Source of the DNA: Leptolyngbya sp. SIO1E4
GTDB lineage: Bacteria > Cyanobacteriota > Cyanobacteriia > Phormidesmidales > Phormidesmidaceae
DNA length: 64,000 bases
Assembly: GCA_010672825.2 (NCBI GenBank)
Contig: JAAHFU020000001.1
Location: 1,798,001-1,862,000 of the forward strand
Direction: 5' to 3'
Within the stretch, counting starts at the first letter, position 1, and each line of letters begins with the position of its first letter. Below the pieces are notes generated by a model. That model saw only the letters and a program-made list of their open reading frames with translations, had not been told where the DNA came from and did no database searches. This document shows, piece by piece, positions 1 through 8,883 of this stretch. The position numbers were made by a program, and so were the translations under genes.

Positions 1-3000
1 TATCAAACCTGGATGGCAACAATGGCTTTGTTCTCAACGGCATTGATATAGGTGACAGCTCCGGTCGGTCTGTAAGCAGTGCAGGGGATATCAATGGCGA
101 CGGTGTTGATGACCTGATTATTGGAGCAGCAAGTGCTGATCCCAATGGTAACGAGAGTGCCGGCGAGAGTTACGTGGTGTTTGGCCGTCGTTCTAATGGT
201 GAGGCAGCTCCTTTGGTCAAGGGCTTACCTGCCACTGGGTACATCAATGATCAAGGGGTTTTAGTGGGCAGCGTCTTCGGTGCTGGGGCCCCTTATACAG
301 GTCACTTGTTCAGCAATACCGACGGTACTGCGAACCCTGATGACGTGCTGCAAGGCACGGACGGTACAGACAATATCTGGTCTGGGACTGAAGGCAACGA
401 TACGATCGCCAGTGGTGCTGGGAGTGACACTATCGGCTTCGGCGATGGCAATGCTTGGGTCGCTGCTGGGGCCAAGGATGACTTCGTCTACGCTGCCGGG
501 GCTGGCGGCGGCGATAACACCATTAACCTGGGGGCTGGCAATGACACGTTCTGGGCACCGGCAGGGAATAACGATATCATCTCGGCTTCTGGCAATAACA
601 CCATCGGCATCGGCACTGGCAACGACACCGTCACCACTGGCAACGGCAATGATTTTGTCTATAGCGTCAACGGTGGCGGCGGTATCAACATCATTAACCT
701 GGGGGCTGGCAATGACACGTTCTGGGCCCAGGCAGGGAATAACGATATCACCTCGATTTCTGGCAATAACACTATCGGCATCGGCACTGGCAACGATACC
801 GTCAGCACTGGCGACGGTAATGATTTTGTCTACAGCGTCAACGGTGGCGGCGGTATCAACATCATTAACCTGGGAGCTGGCAATGACACGTTACAGGCTC
901 AGGCAGGAGACAACATCGTCACCTCCATTGCTGGTAATAACGACATCGTTACCGGTACTGGTCAAGATACCATCACCACCGGAGCTGGCAATGACTTTGT
1001 GAAAACGGGTTCAGGCAATGATCATTTAGATTTGGGCACGAATGCTGGTGGCGCGGCCGACTTTGACAGTGCTTTTGGCCAAGGCGGCAATGACACCTTT
1101 GTATTGAACCAAGGCATGGGGTTCTTGACGGTGGGTGACTTCACTCAAGGGGAAGACCTGCTAGAAATCAGGGGGCTGACCTTTGGCGATTTGGTTACCA
1201 CCAGCGATCTCGCTAGAAACAGCACGTGGGTGTTGACCACGGGCGGTGATGTCTTGGCAGAATTACAAGGGTTCACGGGCACGCTCATGACCACCGATGT
1301 GGTAGAAATACCATTCGGCCCAGTTTTGAACTTAGCTGACTTAGATGGCAGCACCGGCTTTGTCATCAATGGCATTGATGCCTATGACGGCTCCGGTTAT
1401 TCCGTGAGCACTGCAGGAGACATCAACGGCGACGGCATTGATGACCTCATTATCGGGGCACGCTTTGACGACCCCAATGGCTATAGTAGGGTCGGAGAGA
1501 GCTACGTGGTCTTTGGCAGCGACCAGAGCTTTAGTGACAGCCTGGATCTGGCCACCCTAGATGGCAGCAATGGCTTTGTTCTCAATGGCACTGATGCCGA
1601 TAACATCTCCATTTTTTCTGTGAGCGATGCGGGAGACGTTAACGGCGACGGTATTGATGACCTCATTATCGGGGCAAGCTTTGCCAACCCCAACGGCAAC
1701 TATAGTGCCGGAGAGAGTTATGTGGTCTTTGGCAGTAACCAGGGCTTTAGTGACAGTCTGGAGCTATCAGACCTAGATGGCAACAATGGCTTTGCCCTCA
1801 ATGGCATTGATGGCTCTGACTTCTCTGGCGGTTCTGTGAGCGCTGCAGGAGACATCAACGGCGATGGCATTGATGACCTCATTATCGGGGCACGCTTTGC
1901 CGACCCTAATGGCAATAGTGCTGCCGGAGAGAGCTACGTGGTCTTTGGCAGCGACCAAGGCTTTAGCGCCAGCCTAGAGCTATCGGCTCTAGATGGCAGC
2001 AACGGTTTTGTTATCAACGGCATTGATGCTGATGACTTCTCCGGTTTTTCTGTGAGCGGCGCGGGAGATATCAACGGCGATGGCATTGATGACCTCATTA
2101 TCGGGGCAGTCTCTGCCGACCCCAACGGCAACTATAGTGCCGGAGAGAGCTATGTGGTCTTTGGCAGTAAGCAGGGCTTTAGCGCCAGTCTGGAGCTAGC
2201 TACTCTGGATGGCAGCAATGGCTTTGTCATCAATGGCATTGATACTTATGACAGATCCGGTCGTTCCGCAAGCGGTGCGGGAGATATCAACGGCGATGGC
2301 ATTGATGATTTGATTGTTGGGGCATTCGGGGCCGACCTCAACAGCAACTATGGTGCTGGAGAGAGCTACGTGGTCTTTGGTAGTGACCAGGGCTTTAGTG
2401 CCAGCCTAGAACTATCAGACCTGGATGGCAGCAATGGCTTTGTTCTCAAGGGCATTGATGGAGGTGACAACTCCGGTCTTTCTGTGAGCGGCGCGGGAGA
2501 CATCAACGGCGATGGCATTGATGACCTGATTATTGGGGCACCCTTTGCCGATCTCAACAGCAACTATAGTGCTGGAGAAAGCTATGTGGTCTTTGGCAGT
2601 GACCAGGGCTTTAGTGCCAGCCTAGAACTATCAGACCTGGATGGCAGCAATGGCTTTGTCATCAATGGCATTGATGCAAATGACCTCTCTGGTCGTTCTG
2701 TGAGCGGCGCGGGAGACATCAACGGTGATGGCATTGATGACCTGATCATCGGGGCAACAGGTGCTGACACTAACGATAACGATGATACCGGCGAGAGCTA
2801 CGTGGTGTTTGGTCGTCGTTCTAATGTTGATGAGGCTCGTTTAGTCAACGGCTTACTTGCCACGGGGTACGTCAATGAGCAAGGGGTTTTAGTCGGTAGC
2901 GTCTTCGGTGCTGGAGATCCTTACACCGGTACCTTGTTCAGCAACACCGACGATACTGCTAACCCTGATGATGTGCTGAAAGGCACGGACGGTAGAGATA

Positions 3001-3941
3001 ATATCCGGTCTGGAGCTGAAGGCAACGACACGATCGCCAGTGGTGCTGGCAGAGACAGGATCGGCTTTGGGGATGGGGATGCCTGGGTTGATGCAGGGGC
3101 TGGCAATGACTTCGTTTATGCAGCAGGGGCAGGCGGCGGCACCAACATCATTGACCTGGGGGCTGGCAATGACACATTTGAAGCTCGGAAAGGCAACAAC
3201 ATTGTCACCTCCTTATCTGGCAATAACAAGATTAGAATCGGGGGCGGCAATGACATCGTCACCCTGGGCGATGGCGATGACAATGTCCAGATCTTCAACA
3301 GTGGGGGTGGACTCAACACCATTGACCTGGGGGCTGGCAATGACAGGTTCCGGGCTCGGAAAGGAGATAACATTGTCACCTCCTTGTCTGGCAACAACAC
3401 GATTAGAATCGGGAGAGGCAATGACATCGTCACCCTGGGCGATGGCGATGACAATGTCCAGGTCTTCAACAGTGGGGGTGGAATCAACACCATTGACCTG
3501 GGGGCTGGCAATGATAAGTTCCGGGGTCGGAAAGGAGACAACACTGTCACCTCCATTGCTGGCAACAACACCATCTTTACCGCCACTGGTAAAGATATTG
3601 TCACGACCGGAGGTGGCAATGATTTTGTGAAAACTGGGTCCGGCAATGACCGTTTGGACTTAGGTACGAACGCCGGGGGTGCTACCGACTTTGATATTGC
3701 TTTTGGCCAGGGGGGCAACGATACTTTTGTGCTGAACGAGGGGACTGGCTTCTTGCAGGTGGCTGACTTCGCTCAAGGGAAAGACCAGCTGGAAATCAGC
3801 GACCTCACCTTTGAGGATTTGGGCATCACGACCGATATTGATAGAAATAGCACCTGGATCGCGACCACGGGCGGTGATGTCTTAGCAGAATTACAAGGGT
3901 TCACCGGCACCCTCATGGCCACGGACGTAGTGGTGGTATAG
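1..3941 (+). CDS. FG-GAP propeller / RTX calcium-binding repeat protein, 5' partial
   Basis: The reading frame is already open at the window edge, so the first methionine in view (position 174) is not the true start. The order of parts is: a last FG-GAP blade, an RTX block (roughly 300-1300), seven FG-GAP blades of 72 residues each (roughly 1325-2840), and a second RTX block up to the TAG stop. Blades carry the DINGDGIDDLIIGA calcium loop. RTX units show GAGNDTF-type nonapeptides. Seven blades match one integrin-alpha-like beta-propeller. Such proteins are usually secreted by type I systems and act at the cell surface or outside it, in adhesion or as structural coats; that role is inferred. 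No transporter gene is near. The gene contains no complete HIP1 octamer, unlike most of the window. Family call is sure, function is not. Confidence 0.9.
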   Translation, partial: SNLDGNNGFVLNGIDIGDSSGRSVSSAGDINGDGVDDLIIGAASADPNGNESAGESYVVFGRRSNGEAAPLVKGLPATGYINDQGVLVGSVFGAGAPYTGHLFSNTDGTANPDDVLQGTDGTDNIWSGTEGNDTIASGAGSDTIGFGDGNAWVAAGAKDDFVYAAGAGGGDNTINLGAGNDTFWAPAGNNDIISASGNNTIGIGTGNDTVTTGNGNDFVYSVNGGGGINIINLGAGNDTFWAQAGNNDITSISGNNTIGIGTGNDTVSTGDGNDFVYSVNGGGGINIINLGAGNDTLQAQAGDNIVTSIAGNNDIVTGTGQDTITTGAGNDFVKTGSGNDHLDLGTNAGGAADFDSAFGQGGNDTFVLNQGMGFLTVGDFTQGEDLLEIRGLTFGDLVTTSDLARNSTWVLTTGGDVLAELQGFTGTLMTTDVVEIPFGPVLNLADLDGSTGFVINGIDAYDGSGYSVSTAGDINGDGIDDLIIGARFDDPNGYSRVGESYVVFGSDQSFSDSLDLATLDGSNGFVLNGTDADNISIFSVSDAGDVNGDGIDDLIIGASFANPNGNYSAGESYVVFGSNQGFSDSLELSDLDGNNGFALNGIDGSDFSGGSVSAAGDINGDGIDDLIIGARFADPNGNSAAGESYVVFGSDQGFSASLELSALDGSNGFVINGIDADDFSGFSVSGAGDINGDGIDDLIIGAVSADPNGNYSAGESYVVFGSKQGFSASLELATLDGSNGFVINGIDTYDRSGRSASGAGDINGDGIDDLIVGAFGADLNSNYGAGESYVVFGSDQGFSASLELSDLDGSNGFVLKGIDGGDNSGLSVSGAGDINGDGIDDLIIGAPFADLNSNYSAGESYVVFGSDQGFSASLELSDLDGSNGFVINGIDANDLSGRSVSGAGDINGDGIDDLIIGATGADTNDNDDTGESYVVFGRRSNVDEARLVNGLLATGYVNEQGVLVGSVFGAGDPYTGTLFSNTDDTANPDDVLKGTDGRDNIRSGAEGNDTIASGAGRDRIGFGDGDAWVDAGAGNDFVYAAGAGGGTNIIDLGAGNDTFEARKGNNIVTSLSGNNKIRIGGGNDIVTLGDGDDNVQIFNSGGGLNTIDLGAGNDRFRARKGDNIVTSLSGNNTIRIGRGNDIVTLGDGDDNVQVFNSGGGINTIDLGAGNDKFRGRKGDNTVTSIAGNNTIFTATGKDIVTTGGGNDFVKTGSGNDRLDLGTNAGGATDFDIAFGQGGNDTFVLNEGTGFLQVADFAQGKDQLEISDLTFEDLGITTDIDRNSTWIATTGGDVLAELQGFTGTLMATDVVVV
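1327..2838 (+). repeat. Seven tandem 216-bp repeats encoding FG-GAP blades
   Basis: The same 72-residue unit recurs seven times without gaps, from LADLDG or LATLDG to YVVFGS. Unit borders are approximate. High DNA similarity between units points to recent expansion or gene conversion. Confidence 0.85.
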
Positions 3942-3956
3942 GTCAGCCTTTCAGAT

Positions 3957-4006
3957 GTATAGCCCTATTCAGTTCAATCCAGTACGTTTTGGTGAGGACA
4001 GGGTCT
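3957..4006 (+). repeat. 50-bp dispersed intergenic repeat, copy A
   Basis: A 50-bp stretch beginning 16 bases after the stop of the RTX gene aligns without gaps to 36526-36575 (+) and to the reverse complement of 22984-23033. Shared cores are TTCAGTT, TCCAG and a closing GTCT. All three copies lie just downstream of a stop codon in the same sense as that gene. Confidence 0.7.
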
Positions 4007-4066
4007 AGGGTTTAGGGTGTACTTGATCCAAATGCACGCCGCTATGGTGGTGCAGGCGTAATAGCA

Positions 4067-4098
4067 ATGTCGGGCCAGCACATGTGCTGGCCCGACAT
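4067..4098. terminator. Perfect 32-bp palindrome between convergent genes
   Basis: Both halves are perfectly complementary around the centre ACATGT, with arms containing GTCGGGCCAGCAC. It sits between the convergent ends of the RTX gene (3941) and the minus-strand gene ending at 4173, so a bidirectional terminator or transcript-end hairpin is likely. There is no clear T-run. Confidence 0.55.
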
Positions 4099-4124
4099 CA
4101 AGGTTGAAAAGACCCCAATAAAAC

Positions 4125-4164
4125 ATCAGAGCCTGAAGGAGCGATCGCTCCTTCAGGCTCTGAT
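4125..4164. terminator. Perfect 40-bp palindrome centred on a HIP1 site
   Basis: The sequence is self-complementary over 40 bases, with arms containing AGAGCCTGAAGGA and the octamer GCGATCGC exactly at the centre. It ends eight bases before the stop of the minus-strand gene at 4173 and 26 bases after the first palindrome. It probably forms the transcript end of that gene. Confidence 0.55.
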
Positions 4165-4172
4165 ATGTGGTT

Positions 4173-6224
4173 TTAGTTCACAGCACAGTCAGCGACAATC
4201 TGGGCGGCTGCTTTTTGCACGGCCAAGGCCCAGTCCTCTCCTGCCTGCAGCGCTTTTTCTATGCCTTCCAAAGCACGGTAAAAGAGCTGCCAGCCTTGCC
4301 GTTCGCGGTCATAGACTTGTTGCAGCTTACTGGGGTCTCCTTGAATGAACTCCAGCCCCTCCTGCAGCTGCGTCACCCCCGTGTGGATGAACTCAATTGC
4401 TTCTTGCGATTTACCGGCATGGAAGAGGGTTGCGACTTTGAGGGCGAACCGCAAGAGGGCAACTGTGATAGGCAGCTGAGAAATAAAGCAGCCCGTAAAC
4501 GGTGCCGTAGCCGTCTTAATTTGGCTGACCGATTGGGGCAACGCTTCGGCATAGGCCGAGAACAGTAAAATTCTCAGGTAATCTCCCACTTGCTTACCGA
4601 CTTTGGCCATCGCGATCGCTTCTTGGGCAAAGCCTTCTTTGTCATGGCGCATAATCAACCCAGAGGCATGGGCATACCCTAAACGCTCTGACTGTCCAAA
4701 GGTTGAGAAAATATAGGCTTGGTCTTCTGCCCGCCCAATAAAGCTCGGCGTAAAGGGTTGGAAGCGGCGCAAGCTGTCCACCAAAATACCGTTGGTGCCA
4801 CCGGTAACATGGATCCGTTGCAGGCAGGTATTCTGACCATCAGGAACGGTTCCAGACTCATAACGCGTCATCATTTCTGCTTCAGTTGAGAGCGCCTGGG
4901 GCAGCTTGCTGAAAAAGACATATTCATCAGGCTGGAGCCCAGCCCCTGGGAACGTCACATCCGGCGTGAAGACCCCTTGCTGGATATCCCGCTGGTTCAC
5001 TAACGCCCCAGCAATCATGCCCAACTCAATAGGCTGCCCCGTAGCATCCTGGCCAGTTGCCCCCCACAGCGGCGTCTGCAGATGCTCAAAGGCAGAAGCC
5101 CCAGTTTGCTCAACCAGCTCAGCCTGGGGAAAGACCTGGTCAAGATCAATTTTGAACGTGGCTTTAATCTCGGGGTCAATTAAGACATGCCAGAGAGCGG
5201 TGATTGCTTTTAGGAAGCTGTAGTGTCGCCCATAGCGTCCATCCACCCCAAAGACCGATAGTAATTCAGCAGCCTCGTCATTCGGGCAGCAGTGTTTGAT
5301 CGTGGGCAACAACACCTGCTGAGTCAGGGCGTCAGTGTCAGCTTCGGTAAAGGCAAACACATTCAACTGATCCAGAGGAGGGCTGGCAGCCAGTGCCTGC
5401 TTGAGATAGCTTTTCCCGAGGGTTTGCAACCGCTTATGAGTGACCGATACTGACAGCACGCAGTTGACCTTATCGGTAATTGCAGGCTGCTGCTGCCGTT
5501 CAAAAGTCACGGCTTCATTAAGATGCTGCAATCCATACAGAATTTCATTACTCTCAGCCGCAACCCCAATGGGAATGGGATGGTCGTACCAGTAGAGTTG
5601 AGGCTCCTCAGCAGCTTCTGCCAGCTGAGCTTGAAAGTCGGCATCCAAATCTGACAGATCTGCTGAGCTTAACGGGGTTGTCAATAACGCATTAGAGGTA
5701 AAGAGAACCTGCTTAGATGGATTCTGAATCGGATGAGGATTTAACTGATCGATAGTGACGGTTCGGTTCCCTTGCAGCGTGGCAACACGGGCCGCTTCCT
5801 GACCATGAATACCCGTACCATCAGGAAATAGCACAGACCAAATGGCATCTGCGATCGCAGCTTCATCCGTTGGATGAGCTGCTAAAGCTGCCTCCGCCTG
5901 CTGAAACTTTGCCTTGAGGTCAGGATCTTGCTGGCAAGCCTGCTCCAGCTCTGCCGTAATCAACTGCACACTGTGCAGATAAAACTTAGCCCAGTCTCCC
6001 CATTCTGGAGAGGTTGCCAGCGTCTCTAGAGAGGCTTGCGCTTGTGCAAAATCAGGATGGCTCTCCCCTGCCAGCAAAATCAGAAACGCCCCATTGAGAA
6101 TTTGGCAGACGGCGTTGATGTCTTGTTCCCCTGCCAGGGTTGGTAGCTCAATGGGTAGGATTGGCTCAGAATCGGACTGTTGAGACTGAATTAGAAACTT
6201 AACGATAGGAGTTAGAACTTGCAT
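4173..6224 (-). CDS. Conserved hypothetical protein, possibly GT-A glycosyltransferase-like
   Basis: The product is 683 residues from the ATG at 6224; a GTG at 6284 would add 20 odd residues rich in Cys and Pro. I do not recognise a named family. The middle part has a predicted alternation of strands and helices, a stretch reading FAFTEADTD, and later a KIDLDQVFPQ segment, which looks like the acidic metal and sugar-nucleotide site of GT-A enzymes. This is an impression, not a domain match. The N-terminal third is acidic and helical. There is no signal peptide or membrane segment, so it should be cytoplasmic. It is transcribed alone, ending at two palindromes. The nearby HAD phosphatase and toroid protein hint at a carbohydrate neighbourhood. 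Confidence 0.8.
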   Translation of the reverse strand: MQVLTPIVKFLIQSQQSDSEPILPIELPTLAGEQDINAVCQILNGAFLILLAGESHPDFAQAQASLETLATSPEWGDWAKFYLHSVQLITAELEQACQQDPDLKAKFQQAEAALAAHPTDEAAIADAIWSVLFPDGTGIHGQEAARVATLQGNRTVTIDQLNPHPIQNPSKQVLFTSNALLTTPLSSADLSDLDADFQAQLAEAAEEPQLYWYDHPIPIGVAAESNEILYGLQHLNEAVTFERQQQPAITDKVNCVLSVSVTHKRLQTLGKSYLKQALAASPPLDQLNVFAFTEADTDALTQQVLLPTIKHCCPNDEAAELLSVFGVDGRYGRHYSFLKAITALWHVLIDPEIKATFKIDLDQVFPQAELVEQTGASAFEHLQTPLWGATGQDATGQPIELGMIAGALVNQRDIQQGVFTPDVTFPGAGLQPDEYVFFSKLPQALSTEAEMMTRYESGTVPDGQNTCLQRIHVTGGTNGILVDSLRRFQPFTPSFIGRAEDQAYIFSTFGQSERLGYAHASGLIMRHDKEGFAQEAIAMAKVGKQVGDYLRILLFSAYAEALPQSVSQIKTATAPFTGCFISQLPITVALLRFALKVATLFHAGKSQEAIEFIHTGVTQLQEGLEFIQGDPSKLQQVYDRERQGWQLFYRALEGIEKALQAGEDWALAVQKAAAQIVADCAVN

Positions 6225-6544
6225 TAGTCTGGGACAGAACTTCAATGGACAACCGAAGACTGATACACCTCTAGGCTGATGCACCTTTACAGTTTTAAGA
6301 CAAGCGACCTGTACGGATGGTGGCTTGTAACGATTTATGGTTAAATTTTCGCTGAACTTTTTCTACTGTGTTGTAGCGGTACGTGCCCCTCAATTAGGAC
6401 AATCCAGGAACCATCATTGGTTGAGTTGAGGTTTATCGCGAGCAGAGGGTTTTCGGTCGTACCGTAGGCGAGACACTCCCCGCTAAATCCCTCACTATAG
6501 AGATGTCCGTGCAAGAGATGTCTGTGCAGTTCATCCCATAGCAG
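6225..6544. other. Divergent intergenic region
   Basis: This 320-bp stretch separates the minus-strand gene from the plus-strand gene at 6545. It must carry both promoters. I see no strong -35/-10 pair, no RNA gene and no earlier in-frame start for the downstream gene. Confidence 0.5.
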
Positions 6545-8176
6545 ATGGGGGTCACCGCGATGCTGGAATGTTTCCTTTGTGTGCTCTTTGATATCCGGGC
6601 AAACTGGGCCTTACATTTACTCACACAGCCGACGAACTACGGCAGCATTGCCTATGAATATGAGAAAAACTCATATCCCTTGGCGTTGGCAGATGTCTGG
6701 GCACAAAATTCACAAGCCGAAGCAGCCCTGATCTTTCTACAGCAGGAAGATCCAGAAGCAGCAGAAACCTTAGGCGTCGACTTTTACTCTAGCTTCGTGC
6801 TCAAAGGGCAGATGCGTAAGTATTTTGAGTTTGGCGATTTGTTGGAGCCGGCCTACCGCGATCGCATGTATGCAGCCATGGACTGGCTCACGCGCACCGA
6901 CCCCCTAAGCCGCACCGCAAATCCACCGCGCCGTTTTTGGCGAGATGCCCAAGACGACTGCACCACCTTAGTCGATTGCCGCAACACCGATAATCTACGG
7001 GCGATGCGAGAAACGTCCGTGTATTTGATGGCTGAAGAAACGGGCAATGAAGCCACACAACAGCTCTATCGGTCTTACCTGGAGCGCTATGTATCAACAT
7101 TGCTCGACATTGGCATGGGGGAATGGGATAGCCCAACTTATCACGGTCACACGACTGCCGCTTACTTAAACCTCTACGATTTTGCCCAGGATCCAGAGGT
7201 AAAAGAATTGGCGCGCAGCGGATTAGACTGGCTGTTTTTTAGCGCTGCTTTGAAATATTGGCGAGGAACCTGGACAGCTCCAGCCAAGCGACTCAGCGGC
7301 GAGGATGCTGCCCGGTTCTTTTGGCTATATTTTGGGGAAGCCTTGCCGCCTGATACCGTCGAGAAAGATTGGATCCACGCGCTGGCAACTGACTATCAAC
7401 CCCCTGATGCGGTATTGAGGTTAGCCCGACGAGAGTTTCCAAAACCGTTGGAAATTCGTCGCACCCATCCCCACTACGAAAACTGGAAGCCGGAGCAATA
7501 CGGCCCGGCTTTCTATGAAACCCTTTATTTTGGGCACACCTTTCAGCTTGGCAGTTTAGCGCAGGGAACCGGAGGAGACTGGCAAGGGCTGGGCCTACAT
7601 GTTATGCGAGGGGCCGAGACCGACACCTTGACAGTTACAGGCGGCGGCACCCATCACATCGCCCACTATCGCAACCTGATCATCTGGTTAGGAGAGACCG
7701 CCCCGACGATCACGTTTCCAGAGGGGCCGGTAGAAACCGTGCAGGGGGTTACGTTTGTGGAAACAGAGCAGACGTGGCTAGCCTTGCATCCCTTAGCGCA
7801 GGGGTTTGTGCTGGAGGTGGGAGAATTCCCCACCCACGGCACGTTCGACCAATTTAAGACAGGGGTGCTAGCGCGATCGCACCTTACCTCCACTGCAGAT
7901 ACTCTGGAGTATCAAGGCGCTAACGGACACACCCTGGCGTTGCGCCCCCAAGACGATAATCTGCCCCAAGTCTGGCGCGACGGCATCCTCCATGATTGGA
8001 GACAGCATACAGACATGGCCGTGCTGCAACAGGCCCTGGGCGGAGCGCTCTGGTCTAGCCAGGATGACGGGCAGCGAGAATCCTTTGCACCAACTCTTGA
8101 AAGCCTTGGACTTCCTTTCCTTGAGTGGTCAACGCAGGCAAATAGCGCAGGCGATCGCGATACTGGGCCACGTTAG
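6545..8176 (+). CDS. Hypothetical protein, probable (alpha/alpha) toroid polysaccharide-active fold
   Basis: The 543-residue product is rich in long helices with aromatic motifs such as FYSSF, LKGQMRKYFEFG and WDSPTYHGHT in its first half. Its second half is beta-rich. That layout resembles heparinase or alginate-lyase type proteins, an (alpha/alpha) toroid followed by a beta-sandwich. The comparison is by eye. Such proteins usually carry a signal peptide, but the first 30 residues here do not look like a good one, so the 5' end may be lost or the start misplaced; a second ATG lies at 6560. The last 41 codons run antisense through the 3' end of the convergent HAD gene, a 122-bp overlap. The C-terminus may therefore be a readthrough tail after loss of the native stop. 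Confidence 0.7.
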   Translation: MGVTAMLECFLCVLFDIRANWALHLLTQPTNYGSIAYEYEKNSYPLALADVWAQNSQAEAALIFLQQEDPEAAETLGVDFYSSFVLKGQMRKYFEFGDLLEPAYRDRMYAAMDWLTRTDPLSRTANPPRRFWRDAQDDCTTLVDCRNTDNLRAMRETSVYLMAEETGNEATQQLYRSYLERYVSTLLDIGMGEWDSPTYHGHTTAAYLNLYDFAQDPEVKELARSGLDWLFFSAALKYWRGTWTAPAKRLSGEDAARFFWLYFGEALPPDTVEKDWIHALATDYQPPDAVLRLARREFPKPLEIRRTHPHYENWKPEQYGPAFYETLYFGHTFQLGSLAQGTGGDWQGLGLHVMRGAETDTLTVTGGGTHHIAHYRNLIIWLGETAPTITFPEGPVETVQGVTFVETEQTWLALHPLAQGFVLEVGEFPTHGTFDQFKTGVLARSHLTSTADTLEYQGANGHTLALRPQDDNLPQVWRDGILHDWRQHTDMAVLQQALGGALWSSQDDGQRESFAPTLESLGLPFLEWSTQANSAGDRDTGPR

Positions 8177-8843
8177 CGACACCCACAGACAGTGGGAAAA
8201 GCTCAGGATTAAACAGCCCTTCGTCGTTAGGGCTATCCCCCACGGTCACCACCTGTTCAGCAGATACTTGGGGGAAGTGCTGAGTCAGCACCGTTTTGAG
8301 GCCAATCCCTTTATCTTGGGCCGCAGGGCGAATATGGCATTGCACCGCACTATAGGTAAACCCCCAGCCAGCTGCACGGCAGATGGCATCAATAGTTTGC
8401 AGATCAGACGGGTTCAGGTTGCTGATATCAAAGGTCCAGTCCGTGAGGCGAAAGCCGTTGTCTGCAGACGGGTGCAGGTTAGGAAAAGCCTGCTGGATCT
8501 GAGCAAAAGCGGCGGCGAGTTGGGTGCGGTGCAGACCCATGTCAGGGATTTTTACTAGCCAGGCGGGCTCTAGGGTATTTTTCGGAATAAAAACGCCCCC
8601 GTTTTCTGCGATCGCCCCCACAATCGGCAAATAGGCCACCAGCCCCTGCACCCATCCTGTCGATCGGCCCGTCACAATCAAGGGCGTAATGTCAGCTGCA
8701 GCTAACGCCTGTAGCGCCTGTATTAGGGCAGGGGTAAATTGGCCGCAATCGGTCAACGTCCCATCCATATCGGTGGCCACCAGACGAATATCTGCGAATG
8801 TTGAAGGTGAAAAATCTTCGTAAGGGGCCGGAGAATTTTCCAT
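8055..8843 (-). CDS. HAD-family sugar phosphatase, glucosyl-/mannosyl-3-phosphoglycerate phosphatase-like
   Basis: The 262-residue product has HAD motif I as DMDGTL, with the nucleophile and general acid being Asp25 and Asp27, and motif IV as VGDSPNDEGLF. Between them is a Cof-type cap. The IVTGRS segment is motif II. Members with this pattern remove phosphate from glucosyl- or mannosyl-3-phosphoglycerate, or from sucrose phosphate. A GT81 glucosyl-3-phosphoglycerate synthase-like gene lies 2.8 kb away on the same strand, which makes glucosylglycerate synthesis the best guess. It starts 40 bp from the divergent gene at 8884. Its 3' end overlaps the convergent gene by 122 bp, and its own C-terminus looks native. 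The substrate is inferred. Confidence 0.85.
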   Translation of the reverse strand: MENSPAPYEDFSPSTFADIRLVATDMDGTLTDCGQFTPALIQALQALAAADITPLIVTGRSTGWVQGLVAYLPIVGAIAENGGVFIPKNTLEPAWLVKIPDMGLHRTQLAAAFAQIQQAFPNLHPSADNGFRLTDWTFDISNLNPSDLQTIDAICRAAGWGFTYSAVQCHIRPAAQDKGIGLKTVLTQHFPQVSAEQVVTVGDSPNDEGLFNPELFPLSVGVANVAQYRDRLRYLPALTTQGKEVQGFQELVQRILAARHPG

Positions 8844-8883
8844 AAACGTCCTACACTTTGGGGATATTGCAAGGGGTCAGGCT

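Noticed and set aside
280-1002. Open frames in other frames and on the other strand of the RTX and FG-GAP repeats
   Set aside because: They repeat with the 216-bp or RTX period and are low-complexity shadows of the real frame.
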